Assembly: GCF_002744715.1 (NCBI RefSeq)
Contig: NZ_KZ319371.1
Span: forward strand, 290,807 to 354,806
Direction of reading: 5' to 3'
Origin: Marinobacter profundi
GTDB lineage: Bacteria > Pseudomonadota > Gammaproteobacteria > Pseudomonadales > Oleiphilaceae
DNA length: 64,000 bases
Shown: positions 9,235 to 17,167 of the stretch, piece after piece
How positions within the stretch are numbered: position 1 is the first letter of the stretch
Layout of the letters: every line of letters begins with the position of its first letter
Translations under genes and position numbers: made by a program
The notes under the pieces: generated by a model
What the model was told of the DNA's origin: nothing
Database searches by the model: none
The model's input: only the letters and a program-made list of their open reading frames with translations

Positions 9235-10344
9235 TCAGCCGCCTTCATTACCCTCGCGCGTATCCGTCGCCTCCCGCTCCCCGCCCACACTGGCCAGGTG
9301 TGCGGCATGGCCAAACTCGCGAATAAAGATCCCCCAGAATGCCATGAACAGTGCTGCCACCAGCGGCCCCATTACAAAGCCGTTGACGCCGAACATCACA
9401 ATACCGCCAAGGGTAGACAGCAACACGATGTAATCGGGTAATTTGGTGTCACGCCCGACAAAAATCGGTCTCAGCACATTGTCCGCCAGCCCGATCACTA
9501 CCACCCCAAAAACAGTGAGCACCACCGCAGACACCACTTCGCCTGTCGCCGCCAGATAGATAGCAGCCGGCACCCACACCAGGGCAGCACCAACTGCCGG
9601 CAACAGCGAGACGATAGCCATTACCACCCCCCAGAGCAGTGCGGCGTTGATATCCAGCACCCAGAAAATGAAACCGCCCAGAGCACCCTGAATAATCGCA
9701 ATCAACAGATTCCCCTTGACGGTGGCCCGGGTCACTTCGGCGAACTTGGCAAACAGCAGGCGCTCCCGCTCATCGCCAAGCGGCAGGGCGTGGATCAGCA
9801 GATCCACCAGGCGGGTACCGTCACGCAACAGGAAAAACGCCAGATACACCATCAGGGCGAGGCTGAGGAAAAACTGAAAGGTGTTCTGACCAAACCCGAG
9901 GGCCTGCTTGGCCAGAAACTGGCTGCCGCCGACAACGGCATTGGCAATCCGGTCGCGGATTTCCGTCACGCTGATGTCGAACTGCGCCAGGAAGGCCTCA
10001 ATGGCCGGGAACGACCTGTTCACCCGGTCAATGTATTCCCCCGGCTTGATCTGGCCACTCTGGATCTGCTGATACACCCCCAGCCCCTCGGCAATCAGCG
10101 AGGACACCAGCACCATCACCGGAATAACGACGATAACCAGGCAGATCACCAGGGTCAGCAGCGCGACCAGATTGGGGCGGGGCCCGATCCGGGCAAGCAG
10201 CCGCAACTGAACCGGATAGAAGATCATCGCAATTGCCATCGCCCAGAAAATCGGCCCGAAAAAGGGCTTCATCAGAAACACAAAAGCCAGCGATACCCCC
10301 ACCAGCATCGCCAGGAAAGTCCGTGTTTCCAGTTTTTCGTACAT
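9235..10344 (-). CDS. AI-2E family (PerM/TqsA-like) transporter
   Basis: A 369-residue inner-membrane protein with about eight hydrophobic segments and the fold of the AI-2 exporter/UPF0118 family. It shows paired N-terminal helices, a central soluble stretch (IQSGQIKPGEYIDRVNRSF) and a C-terminal bundle with GVNGFVMGPLVAALFMAFW. Family members export autoinducer-2 or act as Na+/H+ antiporters; the substrate here cannot be told. ATG 10344 has AAGGA upstream. The C-terminal tail is acidic. Confidence 0.85.
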   Translation of the reverse strand: MYEKLETRTFLAMLVGVSLAFVFLMKPFFGPIFWAMAIAMIFYPVQLRLLARIGPRPNLVALLTLVICLVIVVIPVMVLVSSLIAEGLGVYQQIQSGQIKPGEYIDRVNRSFPAIEAFLAQFDISVTEIRDRIANAVVGGSQFLAKQALGFGQNTFQFFLSLALMVYLAFFLLRDGTRLVDLLIHALPLGDERERLLFAKFAEVTRATVKGNLLIAIIQGALGGFIFWVLDINAALLWGVVMAIVSLLPAVGAALVWVPAAIYLAATGEVVSAVVLTVFGVVVIGLADNVLRPIFVGRDTKLPDYIVLLSTLGGIVMFGVNGFVMGPLVAALFMAFWGIFIREFGHAAHLASVGGEREATDTREGNEGG

Positions 10345-10442
10345 ACTCAGAGTCCTTGCTTCAAACAGGTCGGCGGGCAGGATGATAGCCTATCACGCCG
10401 CCGTGGCCAGAAAAGCGATTTTCAGGGTATAGTGGACGGTTA

Positions 10443-10814
10443 ATGATCAGCAAACAAACAGGTCCGCGCTTGGATACTGCAGACTTTACCATCGAGACTG
10501 CCCTTGAAGCTGCCGTAGAGCTCACCCGGGTTCTCGCAGCCCGCAAACACCGCCGCAAAGTGATGGGGCAGGAGGTCTGGGTGCCCGGTCAGCTGGGCCA
10601 GGCATTACAATTACCCCAGATCATCCACCGCCTTCGCAGCAAACAACTGCGCCAGCGTGAACAAGGGCTTGAGGAGTTTGCCGATCTGTGGAGTACGCTG
10701 TCCCGACCGACCCGGCAAAAGGTCAGCAGCGCCCTGGGCTGGTATGACCCCAAGGAGTTGGACTGGGATGACAAGCGCTCCAATCGCAGACCGTTGCCGG
10801 GCCCCGAAGATTAA
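10443..10814 (+). CDS. Conserved-looking hypothetical protein (123 aa)
   Basis: I do not recognise this protein. It is 123 residues, soluble, with a helical Arg- and Leu-rich centre (LPQIIHRLRSKQLRQREQGLEEF) followed by LGWYDPKELDWDD and a basic-acidic tail. It is divergent from the AI-2E-type gene, with about 98 bp between start codons containing GGTATAGT as a possible -10. No clear ribosome binding site precedes ATG 10443. Codon use matches the neighbours, which supports it being a real gene. Confidence 0.55.
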   Translation: MISKQTGPRLDTADFTIETALEAAVELTRVLAARKHRRKVMGQEVWVPGQLGQALQLPQIIHRLRSKQLRQREQGLEEFADLWSTLSRPTRQKVSSALGWYDPKELDWDDKRSNRRPLPGPED

Positions 10815-10936
10815 CCACCGGTAACGGATACGATGAACCGGATTGCAGATTGGTAACGTATGGTTCCTTTTAGTTGAGTCCTGACTTTTAATTGTCACAT
10901 CGCGGACATACCTTGGACTTTCACCGGAGGAAAACC

Positions 10937-11185
10937 ATGACCGATAATCATCACTACCACGCCATCCTGGCCCAGGGCAGCGCCGTACCCACCCTGCTGT
11001 GCGGCCATTGCCAGTCAACCCTGTCCCGCTCCCGGGTATTCCGTAACGCCGGCCAGTGGGATATCGCCCCCGGATGCGACACCATCGGCCTGTGTTCTGC
11101 CGACGACTGTGGTGCGGTGAACTGCTGCGACGAGGCCCTGGGCAAACTGGAAAATCCCGACCGCTTTCTCCAGGTCGCGTCCTGA
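10937..11185 (+). CDS. Small Cys/His-rich protein, putative metal-binding (82 aa)
   Basis: An unrecognised 82-residue protein starting at ATG 10937 behind a strong GGAGG site. It contains CGHC, CDTIGLCSADDC and NCC, seven cysteines in all, and a His-rich start (MTDNHHYHAIL). The spacing suggests one treble-clef-like zinc site, but no known family was recognised. It lies between the 123-residue hypothetical gene and the dehalogenase-like gene, all on the plus strand, with about 120 bp on each side. Confidence 0.65.
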   Translation: MTDNHHYHAILAQGSAVPTLLCGHCQSTLSRSRVFRNAGQWDIAPGCDTIGLCSADDCGAVNCCDEALGKLENPDRFLQVAS

Positions 11186-11309
11186 ATCAATCGCGCAACG
11201 CACTGTTACGCAAACGAAACACATCTTTCCGCCATCTGCTTTATGCTGACTGTTATGGCCCGTATGTCTTCACTGGCCACACACATCACTTGTCAGGGCA
11301 GTAGATGGC

Positions 11310-12209
11310 ATGCGCATCCTGAGAACCGATGAGGCCCGTTTCAACGGCCTTCCGGACTATCCTTTTTCTCCTTCGTACCTTGAGGTCGAACCCGGTCTGA
11401 GGATGCACTATGTTGACGAGGGGCCGAAGGATGGCCACCCGGTGGTCATGCTGCACGGCGAACCGTCCTGGTCCTATCTGTACCGCCACATGATTCCGCG
11501 AGTGGCGAAGGCCGGACATCGGGTGCTGGCTCCCGACCTGATTGGATTCGGCAAATCCGACAAACCGGCCGCGGTAGAAGACTACAGTTACCAGCGCCAT
11601 CTGAGTTGGCTCGCCTCCTGGCTGAAAGCCCTGGATCTGCAGGACGCCACCCTGGTGTGCCAGAACTGGGGCTCGCTGCTTGGCCTTCGTCTCGCCGCAG
11701 AACATAACGATCGGTTCAGCCGGATCATCGTCGGCAACGGCATGCTGCCCACCGGCGACTCCCGGGTGCCGGCGGTTTTCTCGCTGTGGAAAGCGTTCGC
11801 CAGCTACAGTCCCTGGTTCCCGGCCGGGCGCATTGTGCAGCTCGGCACCGAGCGCGCGCTCAGCAAGGCGGAACTGGCCGCCTATGATGCACCCTTCCCG
11901 GGCCCCGAATTCAAGGCTGGAGCCCGCGCCTTCCCTCGCCTGGTACCGATAACCGCAGACGATCCGGCAAGCGCAGCCAACAAAGCGGCCTGGAGTATCC
12001 TGGAGAAATGGCGCAAACCGTTTATTACCTGCTTCAGTGGCGGCGATCCGATTACCCGGGGCGGAGACCGCCACATGCAACGACGGATCCCCGGCGCCCA
12101 CGGCCAGCCCCACATCACCCTGCAGGGGGGGCATTTTCTCCAGGAAGACTCGCCGGAAGACTTCGCCCGCATCATTATCGACGCCTGCAAATCTTCCCGG
12201 GCCGCCTGA
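11310..12209 (+). CDS. Haloalkane dehalogenase-like alpha/beta hydrolase with Asn at nucleophile position
   Basis: A 299-residue alpha/beta hydrolase with clear similarity to DhlA-type (subfamily I) haloalkane dehalogenases: HGEPSWSYLYR (E51), VCQNWGS, acid D246 in SGGDPITRGGD, base H275 in GGHFLQED. The spacing E51 to position 119 (68) and D246 to H275 (29) equals that between the corresponding DhlA residues. The nucleophile position, normally Asp in QDWG, is Asn119 (codon AAC). Conventional ester-intermediate chemistry should therefore be impaired unless Asn deamidates or the substrate differs. Followed by a terminator hairpin. Confidence 0.82.
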   Translation: MRILRTDEARFNGLPDYPFSPSYLEVEPGLRMHYVDEGPKDGHPVVMLHGEPSWSYLYRHMIPRVAKAGHRVLAPDLIGFGKSDKPAAVEDYSYQRHLSWLASWLKALDLQDATLVCQNWGSLLGLRLAAEHNDRFSRIIVGNGMLPTGDSRVPAVFSLWKAFASYSPWFPAGRIVQLGTERALSKAELAAYDAPFPGPEFKAGARAFPRLVPITADDPASAANKAAWSILEKWRKPFITCFSGGDPITRGGDRHMQRRIPGAHGQPHITLQGGHFLQEDSPEDFARIIIDACKSSRAA

Positions 12210-12228
12210 AACCGGCCCTCCATCCCCC

Positions 12229-12271
12229 GCACCGGCAACTACCTACCAATGTTGCCGGTGCTTTGCGTGTT
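12229..12271 (+). terminator. Terminator hairpin after dehalogenase-like gene
   Basis: An 11-bp perfect stem (GCACCGGCAAC / GTTGCCGGTGC) with an 11-nt loop starts 20 bp after the stop. It is followed by TTTGCGTGTT, an imperfect T-rich tail. Confidence 0.6.
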
Positions 12272-12289
12272 AAACAGCGCGCATTGGGC

Positions 12290-12295
12290 TATAAT
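12290..12295 (+). promoter_or_regulatory. Consensus -10 box upstream of DeaD-like gene
   Basis: A perfect TATAAT lies 56 bp before the start codon. No convincing -35 is seen at 16-18 bp (GTGTTA at best). The ~50-nt leader is too short for the long leaders usual in cold-shock genes. Confidence 0.5.
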
Positions 12296-12351
12296 GGGCG
12301 ACAACGTACATTGCCCTGCAATGCCCTACCCTCCGAATACCGAGTACATTA

Positions 12352-13869
12352 ATGTCTGAATTGTCTTTTGCCGACCTTGGCCTGGATCCAGCGGTTCTTG
12401 AAGCTGTCACCGCCGTAGGATACGAAACCCCTTCACCCATCCAGGCCCAGTCCATTCCTGCGCTGCTGCAAGGTAACCATTTGCTGGGCGTCGCCCAGAC
12501 CGGTACCGGTAAAACCGCGGCCTTCGCCCTGCCCCTTCTGAGCCGGGTCGATGCCTCGGTTATGGATCCGCAGATCCTCGTGCTGGCTCCGACGCGGGAA
12601 CTGGCCATCCAGGTCGCAGAAGCGTTCACGACTTATGCCAGCAAGTTTCGCAACTTCCACGTGCTGCCGATTTATGGCGGGCAGGACTTTTTCCCCCAGA
12701 TCAAGGGACTGAGGCGCGGTGCGCAGGTCATTGTCGGCACACCGGGCCGCCTGCTCGACCACTTGCGCAAGGGCACCCTGAAGCTGGATAAACTCAAGGC
12801 ACTGGTGCTGGACGAGGCCGATGAAATGCTCCGCATGGGCTTCATCGACGATGTCGAAGCCATCCTCGCCAAGACGCCCGAGAACTGCCAGCGTGCACTG
12901 TTCTCCGCCACCATGCCCCCGCAGATCAAGAAGGTTGCCCAAACCTATCTGCGCGACGCAACGGAAGTGAAGATCGAGAGTGAAACCCGCACGGTCGAGC
13001 GGATTGCCCAGTTCGTGCTGCCGGTCTATGCCGAGCGCAAACTGGATGCCCTGACCCGCATCCTCGAAGTCGAGCCGATCGATGCCGCTATCATATTCGT
13101 GCGCACCAAGGCGGAAACCACGCTGCTGGCTGAGAAGCTGTCCGCCCGCGGCCACGCTGTGGCACCGCTGAACGGCGACCTGAACCAGCGTCAGCGTGAG
13201 CAGACGGTCGAGGACCTCAAGCGCGGTAAAAAGGACATCGTGGTTGCAACCGATGTCGCCGCCCGCGGCCTTGACGTGCCCCGCATTACCCACGTCATCA
13301 ACTACGATGTCCCCTACGACACCGAAGCCTACATCCACCGGGTCGGCCGCACCGGCCGCGCGGGACGTAATGGCAAGGCGATCCTGCTGGTCACCCCCCG
13401 CGAGCGAAGCTGGCTGCGCACCCTGGAGCGCGCCACCAACTCTCCGATGGAGCCCTATGAGCTGCCGTCACCGGCGGATCTGCAGAAAATGCGCATCGAG
13501 CAGTTCGAAAGCCAGCTGCTGGGCTTTGCCGAGGACCGTAAGCTGGCCAAGGCCATGGCCATGCTGGACGAGATCGCCGAACGCAACGAGATGGACATGG
13601 CCATGGTAGCCGGCGCCCTGGCCGTGTGGATGGAAGCGGCCCAGCCGGGCTCGCTGCCGCTGGAGCAGCCCGAGGCATTGCCGGTGGTTTCTGCGGCACC
13701 GCCCCGTGACCGCAAAGGCGGACGTCCGGGCGGCAAACCTGGCTTCAAACCCGGTTTCAAGAAGGGCCCGAAAGCCGGAGCCGGCAAAGGCTTCAAGGGT
13801 AAGCCGGCTGGCAAAGGCGGCAAGCCTGCCGGCAAACGCCCGCCCCGTCAGTCTGACGCCAAGCGCTGA
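12352..13869 (+). CDS. deaD: DEAD-box ATP-dependent RNA helicase, DeaD/CsdA-like short form
   Basis: A 505-residue helicase with a DeaD/CsdA-type core: Q-motif PSPIQAQ, Walker A AQTGTGKT (48-55), DEAD (154-157), SAT (185-187), VATDVAARGLD and HRVGRTGRAGR. After a CsdA-like helical extension it lacks the DbpA-type RNA-binding domain found in full-length CsdA. Instead it ends in about 55 Gly/Lys/Pro-rich residues with repeats such as GGKPGFKPGF, likely a non-specific RNA-binding tail. Such helicases act in ribosome assembly and cold-shock mRNA turnover. The last 22 bp overlap the 3' end of convergent folA. Confidence 0.88.
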   Translation: MSELSFADLGLDPAVLEAVTAVGYETPSPIQAQSIPALLQGNHLLGVAQTGTGKTAAFALPLLSRVDASVMDPQILVLAPTRELAIQVAEAFTTYASKFRNFHVLPIYGGQDFFPQIKGLRRGAQVIVGTPGRLLDHLRKGTLKLDKLKALVLDEADEMLRMGFIDDVEAILAKTPENCQRALFSATMPPQIKKVAQTYLRDATEVKIESETRTVERIAQFVLPVYAERKLDALTRILEVEPIDAAIIFVRTKAETTLLAEKLSARGHAVAPLNGDLNQRQREQTVEDLKRGKKDIVVATDVAARGLDVPRITHVINYDVPYDTEAYIHRVGRTGRAGRNGKAILLVTPRERSWLRTLERATNSPMEPYELPSPADLQKMRIEQFESQLLGFAEDRKLAKAMAMLDEIAERNEMDMAMVAGALAVWMEAAQPGSLPLEQPEALPVVSAAPPRDRKGGRPGGKPGFKPGFKKGPKAGAGKGFKGKPAGKGGKPAGKRPPRQSDAKR

Positions 13870-14363
13870 TAGATTACAAAGCTGTAGTCGTAAGGGTTGT
13901 TATCGGACGCGGAGAAATCCTCCCGTCCGATTTCTTCCCACTCATCCCAGTTCACTTCCGGAAAAAACGCATCCCCCTGCACTTCGGCGTGCACCTGGGT
14001 GACGTACATGCGGTCCACCAGAGGTAATGCCTCGGCATATATCTGGCCACCGCCGATAATCATTACCTCGTCCCCACCTTCCAGTTCGGCCTGGGCTTCG
14101 GCCTTGACCAGGGCATCCTGCAATGACGCGGCCCCGACGGTTCCCGCCGGCGCTTGCCAGCCCGTATTGCGGGAGATCACCACGTTCATCCGCCCCGGCA
14201 ACGGCCGGCCGATGGAATCCCAGGTTTTGCGGCCCATGATGATGGGTTTTCCCATGGTCGCCTGTTTGAAATAACGCAGGTCCCCTGGCAGATACCACGG
14301 CAGCTTGTTGTTACGGCCGATGACCCGGTTACGGGCCATCGCGACGATGAGGGCTTTCCTCAT
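13848..14363 (-). CDS. folA: Dihydrofolate reductase FolA
   Basis: FolA reduces dihydrofolate to tetrahydrofolate with NADPH. It has 171 residues, with VIGRNNKLPWYLPGDL containing the catalytic acid D28, GRKTWDSIGRPLPGR for NADPH binding, and IIGGGQIY. ATG 14363 has GAGAGGA 7 nt upstream. It is the third gene of lgt-thyA-folA and is separated from thyA by 248 bp that hold a large structured element. Its 3' end overlaps the convergent helicase gene by 22 bp. Confidence 0.96.
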   Translation of the reverse strand: MRKALIVAMARNRVIGRNNKLPWYLPGDLRYFKQATMGKPIIMGRKTWDSIGRPLPGRMNVVISRNTGWQAPAGTVGAASLQDALVKAEAQAELEGGDEVMIIGGGQIYAEALPLVDRMYVTQVHAEVQGDAFFPEVNWDEWEEIGREDFSASDNNPYDYSFVIYQRLASD

Positions 14364-14388
14364 TTCAGATCCTCTCGTTACGGAGTTA

Positions 14389-14582
14389 GCAAGAGACGGA
14401 ACATTCTTTTCAAAACCCGCTCAAGCACATCCATGTGGCGCTTGAGCTCCGCCCCTCTGCGCTTATCGCTCCTGCGTCGCGCAGAGAGTCCAGTGCAGGC
14501 CGTCCATGGCCTGCCCGTGAAGAGCTTTTCGCTCTTCACCCATGGCTCCGCACAGTTTTGAAAAGAATGTTCCGCCCCTTGC
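14389..14582 (-). repeat. 194-nt four-hairpin element closed by a 28-bp inverted repeat, between thyA and folA
   Basis: The arms 14389-14416 and 14555-14582 are reverse complements over 26 of 28 bases, including a perfect 20-bp run. Read as minus-strand RNA (the thyA-folA sense), the two differences become G-U wobble pairs; on the plus strand they are A-C mismatches. Between the arms are four hairpins: 14419-14447 (GCTCAAGC arms), 14455-14486 (CTCTGCGC arms), 14495-14514 (GCAGGCC arms, 6-nt loop) and 14517-14539 (GTGAAGAGC arms, 5-nt loop). It encodes no plausible protein. It could be a mobile MITE/REP-like repeat or a cis-acting leader for folA. No second copy was noticed in the window. Confidence 0.75.
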
Positions 14583-14611
14583 AGTCTGACTTTTGATGTT
14601 GCTAATCCGAC

Positions 14612-15451
14612 TTAAATTGCTATGGGCGCCTTGATCACCGGATGCGGGTCATACCCTTCAAATTCGAAGTCTTCCAGTTCGTAATCGAAAATACTGGCCG
14701 GTTTGCGCTTGATCACCAACCGCGGCAACGGTCGGGGTTGCCGCTGGAGCTGCTCAAACACAATGTCGTCGGTGAGGTGATTCTGGTACAGGTGACAGTC
14801 ACCAAAGGTATGCACGAACTCACCTACGCCCAGGTCACACTGCTGGGCAATCATGTGGGTCAGCAAGGCGTAGGAGGCGATGTTGAATGGCACCCCGAGG
14901 AACAGGTCGGCACTGCGTTGATAGAGCTGACAGGACAGCTTGCCGTCGGCCACATAAAACTGGAACAGGCAATGGCAGGGCGCCAGCGCCATGCGGCCCT
15001 GACGGACATTATCCTGGGGGCCCACAGACTCATCCGGCAACTCAGCGGGGTTCCACGCCGAGACAATCAGCCGGCGAGAGTTGGGCTTGCTGCGGATCTG
15101 CTCGATCACTTCGCTGATCTGGTCCACGACCCGTCCATCCGGGCACTGCCAGCTGCGCCACTGCTTGCCGTAAATGGGCCCAAGATCCCCATTGTCCAGT
15201 GCCCATTCGTCCCAGATGGAGACCTTGCGCTCTGTCAGCCAGTTGTTGTCGGTGGAGCCGTTGAGGAACCACAGCAGCTCGTAGATGATGCTACGCAAGT
15301 GGACTTTCTTGGTGGTCACCAGCGGAAAGCCTTCCTGCAGGTCAAAACGGATCTGGCGGCCAAAGACCGAACGGGTTCCGACGCCAGTGCGGTCACCCCG
15401 GTCCAGGCCGTTGTCTACCACATCCCTGATCAGGTCGAGATAGGCTTTCAT
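14612..15451 (-). CDS. thyA: Thymidylate synthase ThyA
   Basis: ThyA methylates dUMP to dTMP using methylene-tetrahydrofolate, producing dihydrofolate, the FolA substrate. It has 279 residues with nucleophile C159 in [22 protein letters not shown], and [22 protein letters not shown]. It is about 15 residues longer than the E. coli enzyme, partly from the [14 protein letters not shown] loop before the active Cys. The start overlaps the lgt stop by 4 bp (ATGA), so it is translationally coupled to lgt. Confidence 0.97.
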   Translation of the reverse strand: MKAYLDLIRDVVDNGLDRGDRTGVGTRSVFGRQIRFDLQEGFPLVTTKKVHLRSIIYELLWFLNGSTDNNWLTERKVSIWDEWALDNGDLGPIYGKQWRSWQCPDGRVVDQISEVIEQIRSKPNSRRLIVSAWNPAELPDESVGPQDNVRQGRMALAPCHCLFQFYVADGKLSCQLYQRSADLFLGVPFNIASYALLTHMIAQQCDLGVGEFVHTFGDCHLYQNHLTDDIVFEQLQRQPRPLPRLVIKRKPASIFDYELEDFEFEGYDPHPVIKAPIAI

Positions 15452-16236
15452 TGCGGTTGCCTCCGGTAAGCAAAGATCATCAGGCCCGCGCCGGCCAGAA
15501 TCATCGGGAACGACAGCAGTTGTCCCATGGTGAGCCAGTCAAAGGCCAGGTAGCCGAGCTGGGGATCCGGCTGGCGGACAAACTCCACCAGGAAGCGGAA
15601 CAGGCCGTAGCAAATCAGGAACAGGCCGGATACCGCCATGCGTGGCCGGGGTTTCGCCGAGAACCACCACAGGATGACAAACAGTACCACGCCTTCCAGG
15701 GCAAACTGGTACAGCTGCGAGGGGTGACGGGCCAGGGCATCGGGCGCCTGGGGGAACACCATACCCCAGGACACGTCGGTCGGCTTGCCCCACAGCTCGC
15801 CGTTGATGAAGTTGCCAATGCGGCCTGCCCCCAATCCCACCGGCACCAGCGGGGCAACGAAATCGGCAATGGCAAAGAAGCCCCGTCCCAGCTTGCGCCC
15901 AAACCACCACATCGCCAGCATCACCCCGATGAGACCACCGTGGAAGGACATTCCCCCTTCCCATACCCGCAGCAACCACAGCGGGTCGGCAAGGAAAGTG
16001 TCAAAGTTGTAGAACAGTACGTACCCGAACCGGCCACCAAGGATGACGCCCAGGGCAATATAGAACAGCAAGTCTCCCACCTGCTCCTCGGTAACGGGCG
16101 ACCAGGACTTGCGGGCACGGACACGGCCAAGCCACCAGCCCACCACAAAGCCGACCAGGTAGGTCAGCCCGTACCAGTGAACTTTGACGGGGCCAACAGC
16201 AATGGCAACCGGATCAAACTGCGGATGCTTCAGCAT
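15448..16236 (-). CDS. lgt: Prolipoprotein diacylglyceryl transferase Lgt
   Basis: Lgt transfers diacylglycerol from phosphatidylglycerol to the lipobox Cys of prelipoproteins in the inner membrane. It has 262 residues and about seven membrane segments. The signature is [12 protein letters not shown] followed by [19 protein letters not shown], with HGGLIG the essential region, plus the N-terminal [12 protein letters not shown]. It is first in lgt-thyA-folA, 10 bp after the TauE gene stop on the same strand. Confidence 0.96.
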   Translation of the reverse strand: MLKHPQFDPVAIAVGPVKVHWYGLTYLVGFVVGWWLGRVRARKSWSPVTEEQVGDLLFYIALGVILGGRFGYVLFYNFDTFLADPLWLLRVWEGGMSFHGGLIGVMLAMWWFGRKLGRGFFAIADFVAPLVPVGLGAGRIGNFINGELWGKPTDVSWGMVFPQAPDALARHPSQLYQFALEGVVLFVILWWFSAKPRPRMAVSGLFLICYGLFRFLVEFVRQPDPQLGYLAFDWLTMGQLLSFPMILAGAGLMIFAYRRQPQ

Positions 16237-16246
16237 CGATAACCTC

Positions 16247-17044
16247 TCAGCTCAGGAGAAAACGTAGCCCCACCACGATCAGCATGGCGGCAAAACCACG
16301 CTTCAGCAGTTTGGCGTTCAGACGGTGGGCCAGGCTGGCACCAACTCTGGCAAACAGTACGCTGGTCAGGATGATGCCCAGAAACGCCGGCAAATAGATG
16401 AAACCAAAGCTCAGTTCGGGCAACTCGGCGTGGCTCCAGCCGGTCCAGATATTACCGAGGGCACCGGCGATGGCAATGGGCAGGCCGCAGGCCGCGGAGG
16501 TACCCACCGCCTGCTGCATCTTGACGTTGCACCAGCTCAGGTAAGGGACGGTCAGGGTACCGCCGCCAATCCCGAAAATGGCAGACGCCCAGCCGATACT
16601 GGCCCCGGCACCCGTCAGGCCGGCGGTACCCGGCACACCCCGTGAGGGTGAGGGGTTGACTTCAAAAAGCATCTTGAGTGCCACCAGGATCACGAAGATG
16701 CCAATCACCAACTCCAGCGTCGGACCGCTGAGCAATGAGGCAGTCCATGCCCCGAGCAGGGCACCGACGACAATTCCCGCTGTCATTGGCCGGAAGATAT
16801 CCCAGCGCACCGCCTGGTGCTGGTGGTGGGAGCGGATCGAACTCATGGAGGTAAAGACAATGGTCGCCAGCGAGGTGCCGACTGCGAGGTGAGCGGCAAT
16901 TTCCGGACTGATCCCCTGCAGGCCGAAGCTGAAGATCAACACGGGGACGATAATCAGGCCGCCGCCAATACCGAACAATCCGGCCAGGGTACCGGCAAAG
17001 GCCCCGAGGGCCAGGTACGATGCAATAACGTATACGAGGGTCAT
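16247..17044 (-). CDS. TauE/SafE-family sulfite or anion exporter
   Basis: A 265-residue membrane protein with the two-repeat TauE/SafE layout: [19 protein letters not shown] near the N-terminus and [17 protein letters not shown] in the second half. The substrate (sulfite, sulfonate or another anion) cannot be read from sequence. Start ATG 17044 ([11 protein letters not shown]) gives the usual length; longer starts add a non-hydrophobic extension. The ribosome binding site is weak. It is divergent from the NRDE gene. Confidence 0.85.
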   Translation of the reverse strand: MTLVYVIASYLALGAFAGTLAGLFGIGGGLIIVPVLIFSFGLQGISPEIAAHLAVGTSLATIVFTSMSSIRSHHQHQAVRWDIFRPMTAGIVVGALLGAWTASLLSGPTLELVIGIFVILVALKMLFEVNPSPSRGVPGTAGLTGAGASIGWASAIFGIGGGTLTVPYLSWCNVKMQQAVGTSAACGLPIAIAGALGNIWTGWSHAELPELSFGFIYLPAFLGIILTSVLFARVGASLAHRLNAKLLKRGFAAMLIVVGLRFLLS

Positions 17045-17167
17045 ATAATGCCGCCGTGCTGAGAAAGAATTCGAGGCTGGTATGATACACATCACTGGCC
17101 AGCCCTTCACCGCCCTTGATGATATTGCAGCGGTGACCACACTCTCCGATCATCCAGCGAGCAATCC

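Noticed and set aside
11186..11309. Promoter for the dehalogenase-like gene
   Set aside because: AT-rich candidates such as TTATGCTG exist but no -35/-10 pair at suitable spacing, so none is annotated.
14389..14582. Integron attC site or tRNA-like gene as an explanation of the structured element
   Set aside because: No integrase, no GTTRRRY core site, no cassette; none of the hairpins has tRNA arms or loops.
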